Shown piece by piece: positions 1 to 7,507 of a stretch of DNA of 64,000 nt. Source of the DNA: Streptomyces sp. BHT-5-2 (GTDB lineage Bacteria > Actinomycetota > Actinomycetes > Streptomycetales > Streptomycetaceae); the NCBI RefSeq assembly GCF_019774615.1, contig NZ_CP081496.1, positions 1,426,001-1,490,000 on the forward strand, in the 5' to 3' direction. Each line of letters begins with the position of its first letter. Position 1 is the stretch's first letter. Below the pieces are notes generated by a model. The model was given only the letters and a program-made list of their open reading frames with translations. It ran no database searches and was not told the origin of the DNA. A program made the translations under genes and the position numbers.

Positions 1-571
1 CCTCCCAGGTGTCGCAGTCGAAGGACGCCGTGGACGTGGGATCCGGGACGCGGACGAGCGCCAACGCGGACAGCAGGGGGCGCAGCGGCAGGCCGGTCAG
101 GGTGCCGTGCGCGGTCCGCAGCCGGTCCAGTTCGCGGCGCAGCGGGGCCGCGCGGTAGGCGGCCACCAGCGGCTGGTCCCGCCCTTCGGCGTCGCGCAGC
201 AGTGCCCCGTCCCGGGGCGTGTCGCCCCCGGCGGTCGCCGCCTCCAGGAGGGCGCGCACCGTCCCGGCCGTCAGGAACGGCAGATCGGCTGAGAGAACCA
301 GCACCGTGGGGGCGGTGGTGTGCCGCAGTCCGGCGTCGAGCGCGGCGAGCGGGCCGCCGCCGGGCGGGTCTTCGAGGGCCTGGACCACGGGGCGCGCGGT
401 CGGACGGGCTGGGCCTACGACGACGCTGACCGCAGCGTCGGGGCAGGCGGCCAGCACCCGGTCCAGCAGAGCGCGGCCGCCGACCGGAAGGGCGGGTTTG
501 TCCGCCCCACCGAGCCGTCGGGCCGCGCCGCCGGCCAACACGATCGCGTCGTGGTCGGTGTGGTCGTTCAC
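1..571 (-). CDS. Partial MobA-like molybdenum cofactor guanylyltransferase / NTP transferase
   Basis: The reverse-strand frame opens with GTG at 571 and runs off the left edge, giving about 190 codons. Its N-terminus carries the MobA/GlmU-type nucleotidyltransferase signature: a VLAGG loop, then a basic RRLGG stretch and DKP, which bind the nucleotide triphosphate. VLSADLPFL about 100 residues in is the metal-binding acidic motif of the family. MobA proteins transfer GMP to molybdopterin in the cytoplasm, but the fold also covers other nucleotidyltransferases, so the substrate is inferred. The gene lies 69 bp downstream of bkdC on the same strand, with a parS site between them. The C-terminus is missing from the window. 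Confidence 0.8.
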   Translation of the reverse strand, partial: MNDHTDHDAIVLAGGAARRLGGADKPALPVGGRALLDRVLAACPDAAVSVVVGPARPTARPVVQALEDPPGGGPLAALDAGLRHTTAPTVLVLSADLPFLTAGTVRALLEAATAGGDTPRDGALLRDAEGRDQPLVAAYRAAPLRRELDRLRTAHGTLTGLPLRPLLSALALVRVPDPTSTASFDCDTWE

Positions 572-622
572 CCCTTGAGTATGGCCGGGGACGTCGCGCT
601 CACCCCGCCGCCGACCGTCTTC

Positions 623-636
623 GTTTCACGTGAAAC
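623..636. other. parS site (ParB-binding), intergenic
   Basis: GTTTCACGTGAAAC is a perfect 14-bp palindrome matching the Streptomyces parS consensus. It sits in the 69-bp gap between bkdC and the MobA-like gene. ParB loads at such sites and condenses the origin region during sporulation. It is the parS site farthest from oriC in this window. Confidence 0.9.
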
Positions 637-640
637 AACG

Positions 641-2008
641 TCACAGCGAGCGCAGCAGCAGCGCGGGCCGCTCCACACAGTCGGCCACAAAACGCAGGAA
701 GCCGCCGGCGGTGCCGCCGTCGCACACCCGGTGGTCGAAAGTGAACGAGAGCTGGACCACCTGCCGGACCGCCAACTCCCCTTCGTGCACCCAGGGTTTG
801 GCGGCGATCCGGCCGACGCCGAGCATCGCCGCCTCGGGGTGGTTGAGGATCGGGGTGGAGCCGTCGACTCCGAAGACACCGTAGTTGTTGAGGGTGAACG
901 TGCCGTGCGACAGCTCGGCGGGGGAGAGCCTGCCGGCCCGCGCGGCATCGGTGAGCCGGGCCATCTCGGCGGACAGCTGCTCGGCCGTGCGGTCCTGGGC
1001 GTCCCGGACGACCGGCACCACCAGACCGCGGTCGGTCTGCGCCGCGAAACCCAGATGAACCGCCGGCAGCCGGACGATCTCCTGCGCTGCGGTGTCGACG
1101 GTGGCGTTGAGCTCGGGGAAGCGGGCGAGCGCGGCCGTACAGATTCGGGCCAGCAGCGCCAGCAGCGACACTTTGGGAGCGCCGGGTGCGTTCATCGCCC
1201 GGCGGGCGGCGAGGAGTTCGGTGGCGTCGGCGTCCACCCAGCAGGTCGCGTCCGGGATCTCGCGGCGGCTGCGGCTGAACTTCTCGGCCGCCACGCCCCG
1301 CATGCCCTTGAGCGGGATCCGCTCCTCGCCGGGAACGGTCCCGGTCGCGGCGACGACGGCACCATGTGCGTCCCGCGCCCGGATCGCGGATTCGACGTCC
1401 GTGCGCAGGATGAGGCCGTCCCGCCCGGTGCCCCGGATCTCCCGCAGATCCAGGTCGTGTTCGCGGGCGATGCGGCGCACCAGCGGGGAGATGACGGCCA
1501 CCGTGCGGGCGCCGTCGGCCGTCGCCGTGGCAGGGGCTGCACCGTTGGCGGTGGCGAGGGGCGCGGGCTCGGCCGGCCGGGGCGCGGGCGCCGGCTGGAT
1601 CCTGCGCCGCCGGGCCGTGGCGGCGCTGGTGCCGTAGCCGACCAGGACGTTCCCCGACCCGGAGTCCGCCGGCTCTTCGGCGCCGGGAGCCGGCGGCGTC
1701 GGGTTCGGCACCGCGGCGGGGCCGGGACCGGTCGTTCCGTCTCCGGCGCGAGCGTCCGGTGCCGCGCCCACCGCGACCGTCACCAGGGGCGCCCCCACCG
1801 GGACCTCGGCCCCCTCCGCGCCGAAGCGGGCGGTGACCACCCCGCCGTACGGGCACGGCACCTCGACCATCGCCTTGGCGGTCTCGACCTCCACCACCGG
1901 CTGGTCGACGGCCACCACCTCGCCGACCTCGACCAGCCACCGCACGATCACCGCCTCGGTGAGGCCCTCCCCCAGGTCGGGCAGGGTGAACTCGCGCACC
2001 ACGGCCAT
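641..2008 (-). CDS. bkdC: Branched-chain 2-oxoacid dehydrogenase E2, dihydrolipoamide acyltransferase
   Basis: This 455-residue E2 subunit transfers the branched acyl group from lipoamide to CoA. The N-terminal lipoyl domain (about residues 3-78) has the lipoylated lysine in ETAKAM (Lys45). A Pro/Ala-rich linker leads to a peripheral subunit-binding domain (about 172-208, SPLVRRIAREHDLDL). The catalytic domain ends with the DHRVCDG motif, placing the active His near residue 426. ATG at 2008 overlaps the TGA of bkdB, so the genes are translationally coupled; a GTG one codon earlier (2011) is an equally good start. It is last in bkdABC. Product acyl-CoAs feed branched fatty acids and polyketides. 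bkdC is preferred over a pyruvate E2 because of the E1alpha/E1beta partners. Confidence 0.93.
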   Translation of the reverse strand: MAVVREFTLPDLGEGLTEAVIVRWLVEVGEVVAVDQPVVEVETAKAMVEVPCPYGGVVTARFGAEGAEVPVGAPLVTVAVGAAPDARAGDGTTGPGPAAVPNPTPPAPGAEEPADSGSGNVLVGYGTSAATARRRRIQPAPAPRPAEPAPLATANGAAPATATADGARTVAVISPLVRRIAREHDLDLREIRGTGRDGLILRTDVESAIRARDAHGAVVAATGTVPGEERIPLKGMRGVAAEKFSRSRREIPDATCWVDADATELLAARRAMNAPGAPKVSLLALLARICTAALARFPELNATVDTAAQEIVRLPAVHLGFAAQTDRGLVVPVVRDAQDRTAEQLSAEMARLTDAARAGRLSPAELSHGTFTLNNYGVFGVDGSTPILNHPEAAMLGVGRIAAKPWVHEGELAVRQVVQLSFTFDHRVCDGGTAGGFLRFVADCVERPALLLRSL

Positions 2009-3042
2009 CACGCATCACGTCCTTCGGTCCAGCGCGACTCCCACTGGAGGCGGGCGACGGTGTCCAGGATCCGGTCCACACCGGGGAGGTGGTGCCGCTC
2101 CAGCATGGGCGGCGGGTAGGGGATGTCGAAGCCGGCGACGCGCAGCACCGGCGCCTCCAGGTGGTGGAAGCAGCGCTCGGTGACCCGCGCGGCTATCTCG
2201 CCGCCGGGGCCCCCGAAACCGTTGGACTCGTGGACGACGACGGCCCGGCCGGTGCGCCGTACGGACGCGCAGACCGTCTCGTCGTCGAACGGCACCAGGG
2301 TGCGCAGGTCGACGACCTCCAGATCCCAGCCCTCGGCGCGGGCGGCCTCGGCGGCCTCCAGGCAGACGGGCAGCGACGGGCCGTAGGTGAGCAGCGTGGC
2401 GCTGCTGCCGCGGCGGCGGATCTCGGCGCGGCCCAGGGGGGCGACGGGGGTGGGTGCGTCCGGGGACCAGTCGGACTTGGTCCAGTAGAGCCGCTTCGGT
2501 TCGAGGAAGACGACCGGGTCGTCGGAGGCGATGGAGGCGCGCAGCAGGCCGTAGGCGTCCTCGACGGTGCCGGGGGTGACGACCTGGAGGCCGGGGGTGG
2601 CGAGGTAGTACGCCTCGGAGGAGTCGCTGTGGTGCTCGACGCCGCCGATACCCCCGCCGTAGGGGATGCGGATGGTCAGCGGCATGGGGACCGCGCCGCG
2701 GGTGCGGTTGCGCATCCGGGCGACATGGCTGACCAGCTGCTCGAACGCCGGGTAGGCGAAGGCGTCGAACTGCATCTCCACGACCGGCCGCAGCCCGTAC
2801 ATCGCCATCCCGACGGCGGTGCCCAGGATGCCGGCCTCGGCGAGCGGGGTGTCGCTGCAGCGGTCCTCGCCGAACTCCGCGGCCAGGCCGTCGGTGACCC
2901 GGAAGACGCCGCCCAGGGCGCCGACGTCCTCGCCCATGACGTGGACGGCGGGGTCCTCGGCCATGGCGTCGCGCAGCGCGCGGGTGAGCGCCTGCGCCAT
3001 GGTGGCCGGTTTGCGCGCGGCGGGCGCGGTGGTGGTCGTCAT
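2008..3042 (-). CDS. bkdB: Branched-chain 2-oxoacid dehydrogenase E1 beta
   Basis: The 344-residue beta subunit of the thiamine-diphosphate E1 decarboxylase has a transketolase-type pyrimidine-binding domain (EDPAVHVMGEDVGALGG near residue 30). It also has the conserved stretch ending GGGIGGVEHHSDSSEAY and a C-terminal transketolase domain (DLRTLVPFDDETV). ATG at 3042 overlaps the TGA of bkdA by 4 bp (ATGA). An upstream in-frame extension to 3342 is open only because it shadows bkdA, and was rejected. It forms the alpha2beta2 E1 with BkdA. Confidence 0.93.
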   Translation of the reverse strand: MTTTTAPAARKPATMAQALTRALRDAMAEDPAVHVMGEDVGALGGVFRVTDGLAAEFGEDRCSDTPLAEAGILGTAVGMAMYGLRPVVEMQFDAFAYPAFEQLVSHVARMRNRTRGAVPMPLTIRIPYGGGIGGVEHHSDSSEAYYLATPGLQVVTPGTVEDAYGLLRASIASDDPVVFLEPKRLYWTKSDWSPDAPTPVAPLGRAEIRRRGSSATLLTYGPSLPVCLEAAEAARAEGWDLEVVDLRTLVPFDDETVCASVRRTGRAVVVHESNGFGGPGGEIAARVTERCFHHLEAPVLRVAGFDIPYPPPMLERHHLPGVDRILDTVARLQWESRWTEGRDA

Positions 3043-4232
3043 GACCTGGCCTCCTGGGCGGGGGGCGCGGTGCCCGTGGCGGTCTCGGGGTGTCCTTCGG
3101 CCTCGGCGGCCAGCTCGGCGCGCAACTGGGCGGCCTGGGCACGGAGTTGATCGCTCTGTTCGGTGAAGACGTGGTCGAACAGATCCATCGGCTCCAGCGG
3201 TGGGTCGGCGTGCATCCGCTCCCGGAGGTCGGCCGCGAGGCGTTCGGCCCCCTCCCGGGCGGCGCCGGCGAGCTCCTCGTCGAGCAGGCCGCGCGCGGTC
3301 AGCTCGCGCTCCAGGAGGGCTATCGGGTCGTGGGCTCGCCATGCCTCGACCTCGGCTTCGGTGCGGTAGCGGGTGGCGTCGTCGGCGTTGGTGTGGGCCT
3401 CGACGCGGTAGGTGACGGCCTCGACGAGGGTGGGGCCGCCGCCCTCACGGGCCCGCCGCACGGCGTCGGTGAGGACCTCGTGCACCGCGGGGGCGTCGTT
3501 GCCGTCCACCAGGCGGCCGGGCATGCCGTAGCCGACCGCCTTGTGGGCGAGGCTCGGGGCGGCGGTCTGCTTGGCGAGCGGCACGGAGATCGCGAAGCCG
3601 TTGTTCTGCACGAGGAAGACGACCGGGGCCTGCCAGACGGCGGCGAAGTTGAGCGCCTCGTGGAAGTCGCCCTCGCTGGTGCCGCCGTCGCCGACCAGCG
3701 CCAGGGCGACCACGTCGTCGCCCTTGAGGCGGGCGGCGTGCGCCAGGCCCACGGCGTGCGGGAGCTGGGTGGCGAGCGGGGTGCACAAGGGGGCCACGCG
3801 GTGCTCGTGAGGGTCGTAGCCGGTGTGCCAGTCACCGCGCAGGAGGGTCAGGGCCTGCACGGGGTCGAGGCCGCGGGCGACGGCGGCGAGGGTGTCGCGG
3901 TAGCTGGGGAAGAGCCAGTCCTGCGCTTCGAGGGCGAGCGCCGCGGCGACCTGGCATGCCTCCTGGCCGGTGGAGGAGGGGTAGACCGCCAGGCGGCCCT
4001 GGCGGGTCAGGGCGGTTGCCTGGGCGTTGTACCGGCGGCCGCGCACCAGCTCGGCGTAGAGCCGCTTCAGCAGCCCTGCGTCGAGCCGGCGGGCGGCTTC
4101 CGTGCCCAGGAGGCGATACGGCTCGGCGTCCGGCAGAAGGGGCGCGGGATCGACGCGCGGCCGCCAGGTGGGCGGCGGGCCGGCCGGGCCACTGGTGTGC
4201 CTGCTGCTGCCGGGCTGCTCGAGGACCGTCAT
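3039..4232 (-). CDS. bkdA: Branched-chain 2-oxoacid dehydrogenase E1 alpha
   Basis: The 397-residue alpha subunit binds thiamine diphosphate through GDGGTSEGDFHEALN (GDG at 181-183) ending at NN 210-211, and decarboxylates 2-ketoisovalerate and related keto acids. The loop YRVEAHTNADDATRYR corresponds to the E1alpha loop phosphorylated in mitochondria. ATG at 4232 is chosen because GAGGAGGT lies 7 nt upstream; a GTG at 4241 would abut the ribosome-binding site. It is the first gene of bkdABC. The upstream region holds a TetR-type operator and an inverted repeat, and the divergent neighbour is an Lrp-type regulator. Confidence 0.93.
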   Translation of the reverse strand: MTVLEQPGSSRHTSGPAGPPPTWRPRVDPAPLLPDAEPYRLLGTEAARRLDAGLLKRLYAELVRGRRYNAQATALTRQGRLAVYPSSTGQEACQVAAALALEAQDWLFPSYRDTLAAVARGLDPVQALTLLRGDWHTGYDPHEHRVAPLCTPLATQLPHAVGLAHAARLKGDDVVALALVGDGGTSEGDFHEALNFAAVWQAPVVFLVQNNGFAISVPLAKQTAAPSLAHKAVGYGMPGRLVDGNDAPAVHEVLTDAVRRAREGGGPTLVEAVTYRVEAHTNADDATRYRTEAEVEAWRAHDPIALLERELTARGLLDEELAGAAREGAERLAADLRERMHADPPLEPMDLFDHVFTEQSDQLRAQAAQLRAELAAEAEGHPETATGTAPPAQEARS

Positions 4233-4365
4233 GACGGGCACCTCCTCGTCATCGAAGGGGTGGCGCGATGCGCCTCATGGGTGGTGGGCGAGCTGGGTGC
4301 CGCCACCCGGCGGTCGCCGGGAGGACGGGCAGGACGCGTCGTTCGGGGCGGGTGAGCCCTTCCCT

Positions 4366-4379
4366 ACCGATTGTTCGGT
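4366..4379. promoter_or_regulatory. Putative PaaR (TetR) operator at the bkd promoter
   Basis: ACCGATTGTTCGGT differs at one position from the exact palindromes at 7378 and 12128 in front of the paa genes. It lies about 135 bp upstream of bkdA in the gap to the Lrp-type gene, where it could control either gene. That PaaR binds it is inferred from the shared motif. Confidence 0.6.
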
Positions 4380-4397
4380 CGCTGATGCATTTTGGCT

Positions 4398-4422
4398 ACA
4401 GGCGGGTTCAGCCTGTGGACAA
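4398..4422. promoter_or_regulatory. Inverted repeat with overlapping DnaA box between bkdA and the Lrp-type gene
   Basis: ACAGGC and GCCTGT form an inverted repeat with a 7-nt spacer (4398-4416). It overlaps TGTGGACAA (4414-4422), a perfect match to the Streptomyces DnaA box. The repeat is a candidate site for the adjacent Lrp/AsnC regulator. Whether DnaA acts here is unknown. Confidence 0.4.
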
Positions 4423-4480
4423 ACGGTTCGCCGCAGCTTGTGATGAGGGCAGGGAGTCCACAAAGGGGAGGCGGGAGCAC

Positions 4481-5011
4481 ATGCCGGAGGAACAGATGGC
4501 CAATCCGGGCGGACAGCCGCCGGCGGCGCCCGCCCCGTCCCCGCCGGCCGCCCGGCCCCTGGACGCCATCGACCGTGCCATCCTGCGCCTGCTGCGGACC
4601 GACGGCCGGGCCTCGATACGCTCCGTCGCCGAGCAGGTGCATGTCTCCCGCGCCAACGCCTACGCACGGATCAACCGGCTGATCGACGACGGCGTCATCC
4701 GCGGTTTCAGTGCCCTCATCGACCAGGAGAGGGCAGGTCAGGGCGCGTCCGCCTATGTCACGTTGAAGATCGTGCAGAACTCCTGGCGGACCGTGCGCAA
4801 GCAGCTCACCGCGCTGCCCGGAACCGCCCACATCGCCCTGGTCAGCGGGGACTTCGACGTGCTGCTACTGGTGCACACCAAGGACAACCGCGAGCTGCGG
4901 GAGCTGGTCCTGACCCGGATCCAGTCCATACCGGAGGTGCTGAGCACCCGCACCCTGCTGGTCTTCGAGGAGACGGACCTGGGACCCGAGGAAGAGGGGG
5001 GCGGGGACTGA
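4481..5011 (+). CDS. bkdR: Lrp/AsnC-family transcriptional regulator, probable BkdR
   Basis: This 176-residue protein has an Ala/Pro-rich leader and a winged HTH starting at LDAIDRAILRLLRTDGRASIRSVAEQ (about residues 27-75). A RAM/AsnC ligand-binding domain follows (about 85-165). Lrp proteins sense amino acids as octamers. It is divergent from bkdABC, the arrangement of BkdR regulators, so it probably senses branched-chain amino acids or keto acids and controls bkd and itself. ATG at 4481 follows a GGAG; another ATG at 4496 preceded by GGAGGA is a possible shorter start. Confidence 0.85.
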   Translation: MPEEQMANPGGQPPAAPAPSPPAARPLDAIDRAILRLLRTDGRASIRSVAEQVHVSRANAYARINRLIDDGVIRGFSALIDQERAGQGASAYVTLKIVQNSWRTVRKQLTALPGTAHIALVSGDFDVLLLVHTKDNRELRELVLTRIQSIPEVLSTRTLLVFEETDLGPEEEGGGD

Positions 5012-5206
5012 GGGACGGAAGCGACGGAAGGCACACGCAGGGGACGCGGGAGCGGCGCGGCGGGTCCGGGGCGGGCAGAAGCAGTGTCCGCGGCATCCGG
5101 GGCCGGTACCCGTGCGGCCCGGCCGGTGTCCAGGCCCCCGCGGGCCGGTACCGGCAACCCCGGTCCGGTACCCGCGGCACCGTTCAGGCCCTCGTTCGGA
5201 TCCCCG
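5012..5206. other. Convergent intergenic region with CCGGTACC repeats
   Basis: The 195-bp GC-rich gap separates the converging Lrp-type gene and paaR. It contains three copies of CCGGTACC (near 5103, 5146 and 5166) and a 12-bp palindrome GCCGGTACCGGC at 5144-5155. No gene is seen. The palindromes may serve as a bidirectional terminator. Confidence 0.4.
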
Positions 5207-5797
5207 TCAGACCCTGCGCAGGCCGTCGAACGCCGTCCGCACCACGGCCTCCGCGACCTCCTCGCGGCTCGCCGCGCCCCCGCGCCCCGGCCGGTACCAC
5301 TCAACGATCGAGTTGATCATGCCGAAGAGCAGGCGGGTGGCCAGCCGGACGTCCATGTCGTCCCGGAGGTCGCCGTCGGCGGCGGCCTCCTTCAGCAGCT
5401 CGGCGACCCGGTGGTCGAACTCGCGGCGGCGCTCCATGGCCCACCGCTCGGTGTCGGTGTTCCCGCGCACCCGCAACAGCAGCGTCACATAGGGAAGTTC
5501 GTCCATCAGGACCTCGGCCTCGCGCCGGGTGACGTGTTCCAGCCGCTCGATCGCCCGCCCCTCCTGGGCGCCCCGTTCCTCCAGCACGCCGAAGAGCCCG
5601 TCCAGGGCGCGGCTTATCGCGCGGCGGAGCAGCTCTTCCTTGCTGCGCACGTGGTGGTAGATCGACGACTTCGAGATGCCGGCGGCCTTGGAGAGGTGCT
5701 CCATGGACGTGCCGTCGTAGCCGCGCTCGATGAACACCTCGACGGAGACGGCGAGCAGCGAATCGGGCGTGTAGGCGTCGCGCTTGGCCATGGTCAT
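5207..5797 (-). CDS. paaR: TetR-family repressor, probable PaaR
   Basis: This 196-residue TetR regulator has its HTH at about residues 30-50 (SMEHLSKAAGISKSSIYHH) and an all-helical ligand-binding domain. ATG at 5797 is 2 nt after the TAA of paaH, so the two genes are co-transcribed; a second ATG at 5791 is possible. Actinobacterial PaaR repressors respond to phenylacetyl-CoA. Identical 14-bp palindromes at the paaH/paaN divergent promoter and before paaA, and a near copy before bkdA, are its likely targets, including autoregulation. Function is assigned from family and context. Confidence 0.85.
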   Translation of the reverse strand: MTMAKRDAYTPDSLLAVSVEVFIERGYDGTSMEHLSKAAGISKSSIYHHVRSKEELLRRAISRALDGLFGVLEERGAQEGRAIERLEHVTRREAEVLMDELPYVTLLLRVRGNTDTERWAMERRREFDHRVAELLKEAAADGDLRDDMDVRLATRLLFGMINSIVEWYRPGRGGAASREEVAEAVVRTAFDGLRRV

Positions 5798-5799
5798 GA

Positions 5800-7320
5800 T
5801 TAGAGCACCCATTCCTCGAGGTCCGCACGGCGCCGCAGCGCCCGGGACGGTACGTAGCGTCCCCCGGCATTCTGGTGGTGCAGGGAGTCCAGCAGCGTCC
5901 GCACCCAGGGAGCGCCGAGCCGGTCGGCCCACTCCATCGGGCCGCCGGGGTAGTTCACGCCGAGCCGCATGGCGGTGTCGATGTCCTCGGGGGTGGCGAC
6001 GCCCCGGGCCGCGGCGTCCACCGCGAAGTCGACGATCATGGCGACCGTGCGGGCGACGATCATGCCGGGGACGTCGTCGATCACGCTGACCTGTTTGCCG
6101 AGCGCCTGGAAGAGGCCGACGGCCTCGGCGACATCCGCCTCGGAGGCCGTCGCCGAGGGGGCGAGGGCGATCCGGGTCGCGGCCCGGTAGTCGAGCGAGA
6201 GGTCGAAGCGGAGGGTGGGGCCGCGGTCCCGGCCCGTGGCCGGACGGCCGTCGGTGAGGGCGAGAGCGGCGCCGCCGGGAAGCCGGACGAAGCCCTCGGA
6301 CTCCCCCGGTGCGCCGTCGCGGGTGACCTCGATGCCGGCGTTCTCGATCAGCTCGGGCAGTGCGGCGGCGGGGCGGGGCAGTTCGCCGTGCAGGGTGACC
6401 GAGGCCGGGCCGGGGGCGGGGGCGGCGGTCGCCGGTTCCGGGCGGGGGGCGCCCTCGGTGTGGTCGAACCAGCCGCGTCCCGTCTTGCGGCCGTGCAGGC
6501 CGGCCTCCACCAGGCGGCGCTGTGCCAGGGAGGGCGTGAACTTCGGGTCCTGGAAGAAGGCCGTCCACACCGAGTGGGTGACCGCCTCGTTCACGTCCTG
6601 CCCGATGAGGTCGGTGAGTTCGAACGGGCCCATCCGGAAGCCGCTGCCCTCGCGCAGGACGGCGTCGATGGTGGCGGGGTCGGCGGCCCGCTCCTCGTGG
6701 AGGCGCAGGGCCTCGGCATAGAAGGGGCGGGCGATGCGGTTGACGATGAAGCCGGGGGTGTCGGCACAGCGCACGGGGGCCTTGCCCCAGGCCGCGGCGG
6801 TGTCGTAGGCGGTGGCCGCGGCCGTCCCGTCGGTCGCGAAGCCGCTGACGATCTCGACCAGGGGGAGCAGCGGCGCGGGGTTGAAGAAGTGCATGCCGAC
6901 ACAGCGACCGGGGTGCCGGAGTCCGCCAGCGACCGCGGTGACGGAGAGGGAGGAGGTGTTGGTGGCCAGGAGGCAGTCCGCCGGGACGATGTCCTCCAGG
7001 GAGCGGAACAGCTCCTGTTTGGCGGGGAGTTGTTCCAGGATGGCCTCGACGACCAGCGCGGCACCGGAGAGTTCGGCGAGCGTGTCGGCGGGGGAGAGGC
7101 GGGCCCGGGCGGCGTCCCGTTCGGCGGTCGGGATCCGGCCTTTCTCGACGAGCCGGTCCAGCCGCCGGACGATGGCCTCGGCGGCCTGCGCGGCGCGGCC
7201 GGGGGCGCTGTCGTAGAGCCGGACGGGGTGGCCGGCGACCAGCGCCACCTGCGCGATTCCCTGCCCCATGGTGCCGGTGCCCACCACCGCCACGGTGGTG
7301 TCGGTCCCGATTGCCGTCAT
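5800..7320 (-). CDS. paaH: 3-hydroxyacyl-CoA dehydrogenase (PaaH type)
   Basis: This 506-residue protein starts with an NAD-binding Rossmann fold (GTGTMG, residues 14-19). It has the catalytic-region stretch GMHFFNPAPLLPLVEIV and two C-terminal 3HCDH domains; the second (NYPGGPMEWADRLG) is near the end. The duplicated C-terminus is typical of PaaH, which oxidises 3-hydroxyadipyl-CoA late in the aerobic phenylacetate pathway. It is divergent from paaN across a TetR operator and is followed by paaR after 2 nt. Confidence 0.88.
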   Translation of the reverse strand: MTAIGTDTTVAVVGTGTMGQGIAQVALVAGHPVRLYDSAPGRAAQAAEAIVRRLDRLVEKGRIPTAERDAARARLSPADTLAELSGAALVVEAILEQLPAKQELFRSLEDIVPADCLLATNTSSLSVTAVAGGLRHPGRCVGMHFFNPAPLLPLVEIVSGFATDGTAAATAYDTAAAWGKAPVRCADTPGFIVNRIARPFYAEALRLHEERAADPATIDAVLREGSGFRMGPFELTDLIGQDVNEAVTHSVWTAFFQDPKFTPSLAQRRLVEAGLHGRKTGRGWFDHTEGAPRPEPATAAPAPGPASVTLHGELPRPAAALPELIENAGIEVTRDGAPGESEGFVRLPGGAALALTDGRPATGRDRGPTLRFDLSLDYRAATRIALAPSATASEADVAEAVGLFQALGKQVSVIDDVPGMIVARTVAMIVDFAVDAAARGVATPEDIDTAMRLGVNYPGGPMEWADRLGAPWVRTLLDSLHHQNAGGRYVPSRALRRRADLEEWVL

Positions 7321-7377
7321 CGCAGCTGATCCTCCCCGACCGAGTTTTCCACAGCTTGACCGGGCCCTCTTGCCCCG

Positions 7378-7391
7378 ACCGATCGTTCGGT
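7378..7391. promoter_or_regulatory. Putative PaaR operator between paaH and paaN
   Basis: ACCGATCGTTCGGT lies in the 187-bp divergent gap and is the exact reverse complement of the motif before paaA (12128). Its placement fits a repressor controlling both paaN and the paaH-paaR operon. Confidence 0.75.
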
Positions 7392-7428
7392 TACTCTAAC
7401 TCCGTTGCCGCATCACTCCCAGTCCCTA

Positions 7429-7482
7429 TCCGCTTTCCGCTTTCCGCTTTCCGCTTTCCGCTTTCCGCTTTCCGCTTTCCGC
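7429..7482. repeat. Heptanucleotide tandem repeat TTTCCGC in the paaN leader
   Basis: Seven uninterrupted copies of TTTCCGC (7434-7482), preceded by a partial unit from 7429, lie between the PaaR operator and the paaN start at 7508. The array is pyrimidine-rich on the coding strand and 25 bp upstream of the start codon. Slipped-strand copy-number change could alter leader length or operator-to-start spacing. Confidence 0.95.
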
Positions 7483-7507
7483 GCAGTCGACGAGGAGTTG
7501 GTCATCG

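Noticed and set aside
7429..7482. TTTCCGC repeat considered as CRISPR or coding repeat
   Set aside because: There are no spacers, and the only long frame through it fuses out of frame with paaN; it is a leader microsatellite.
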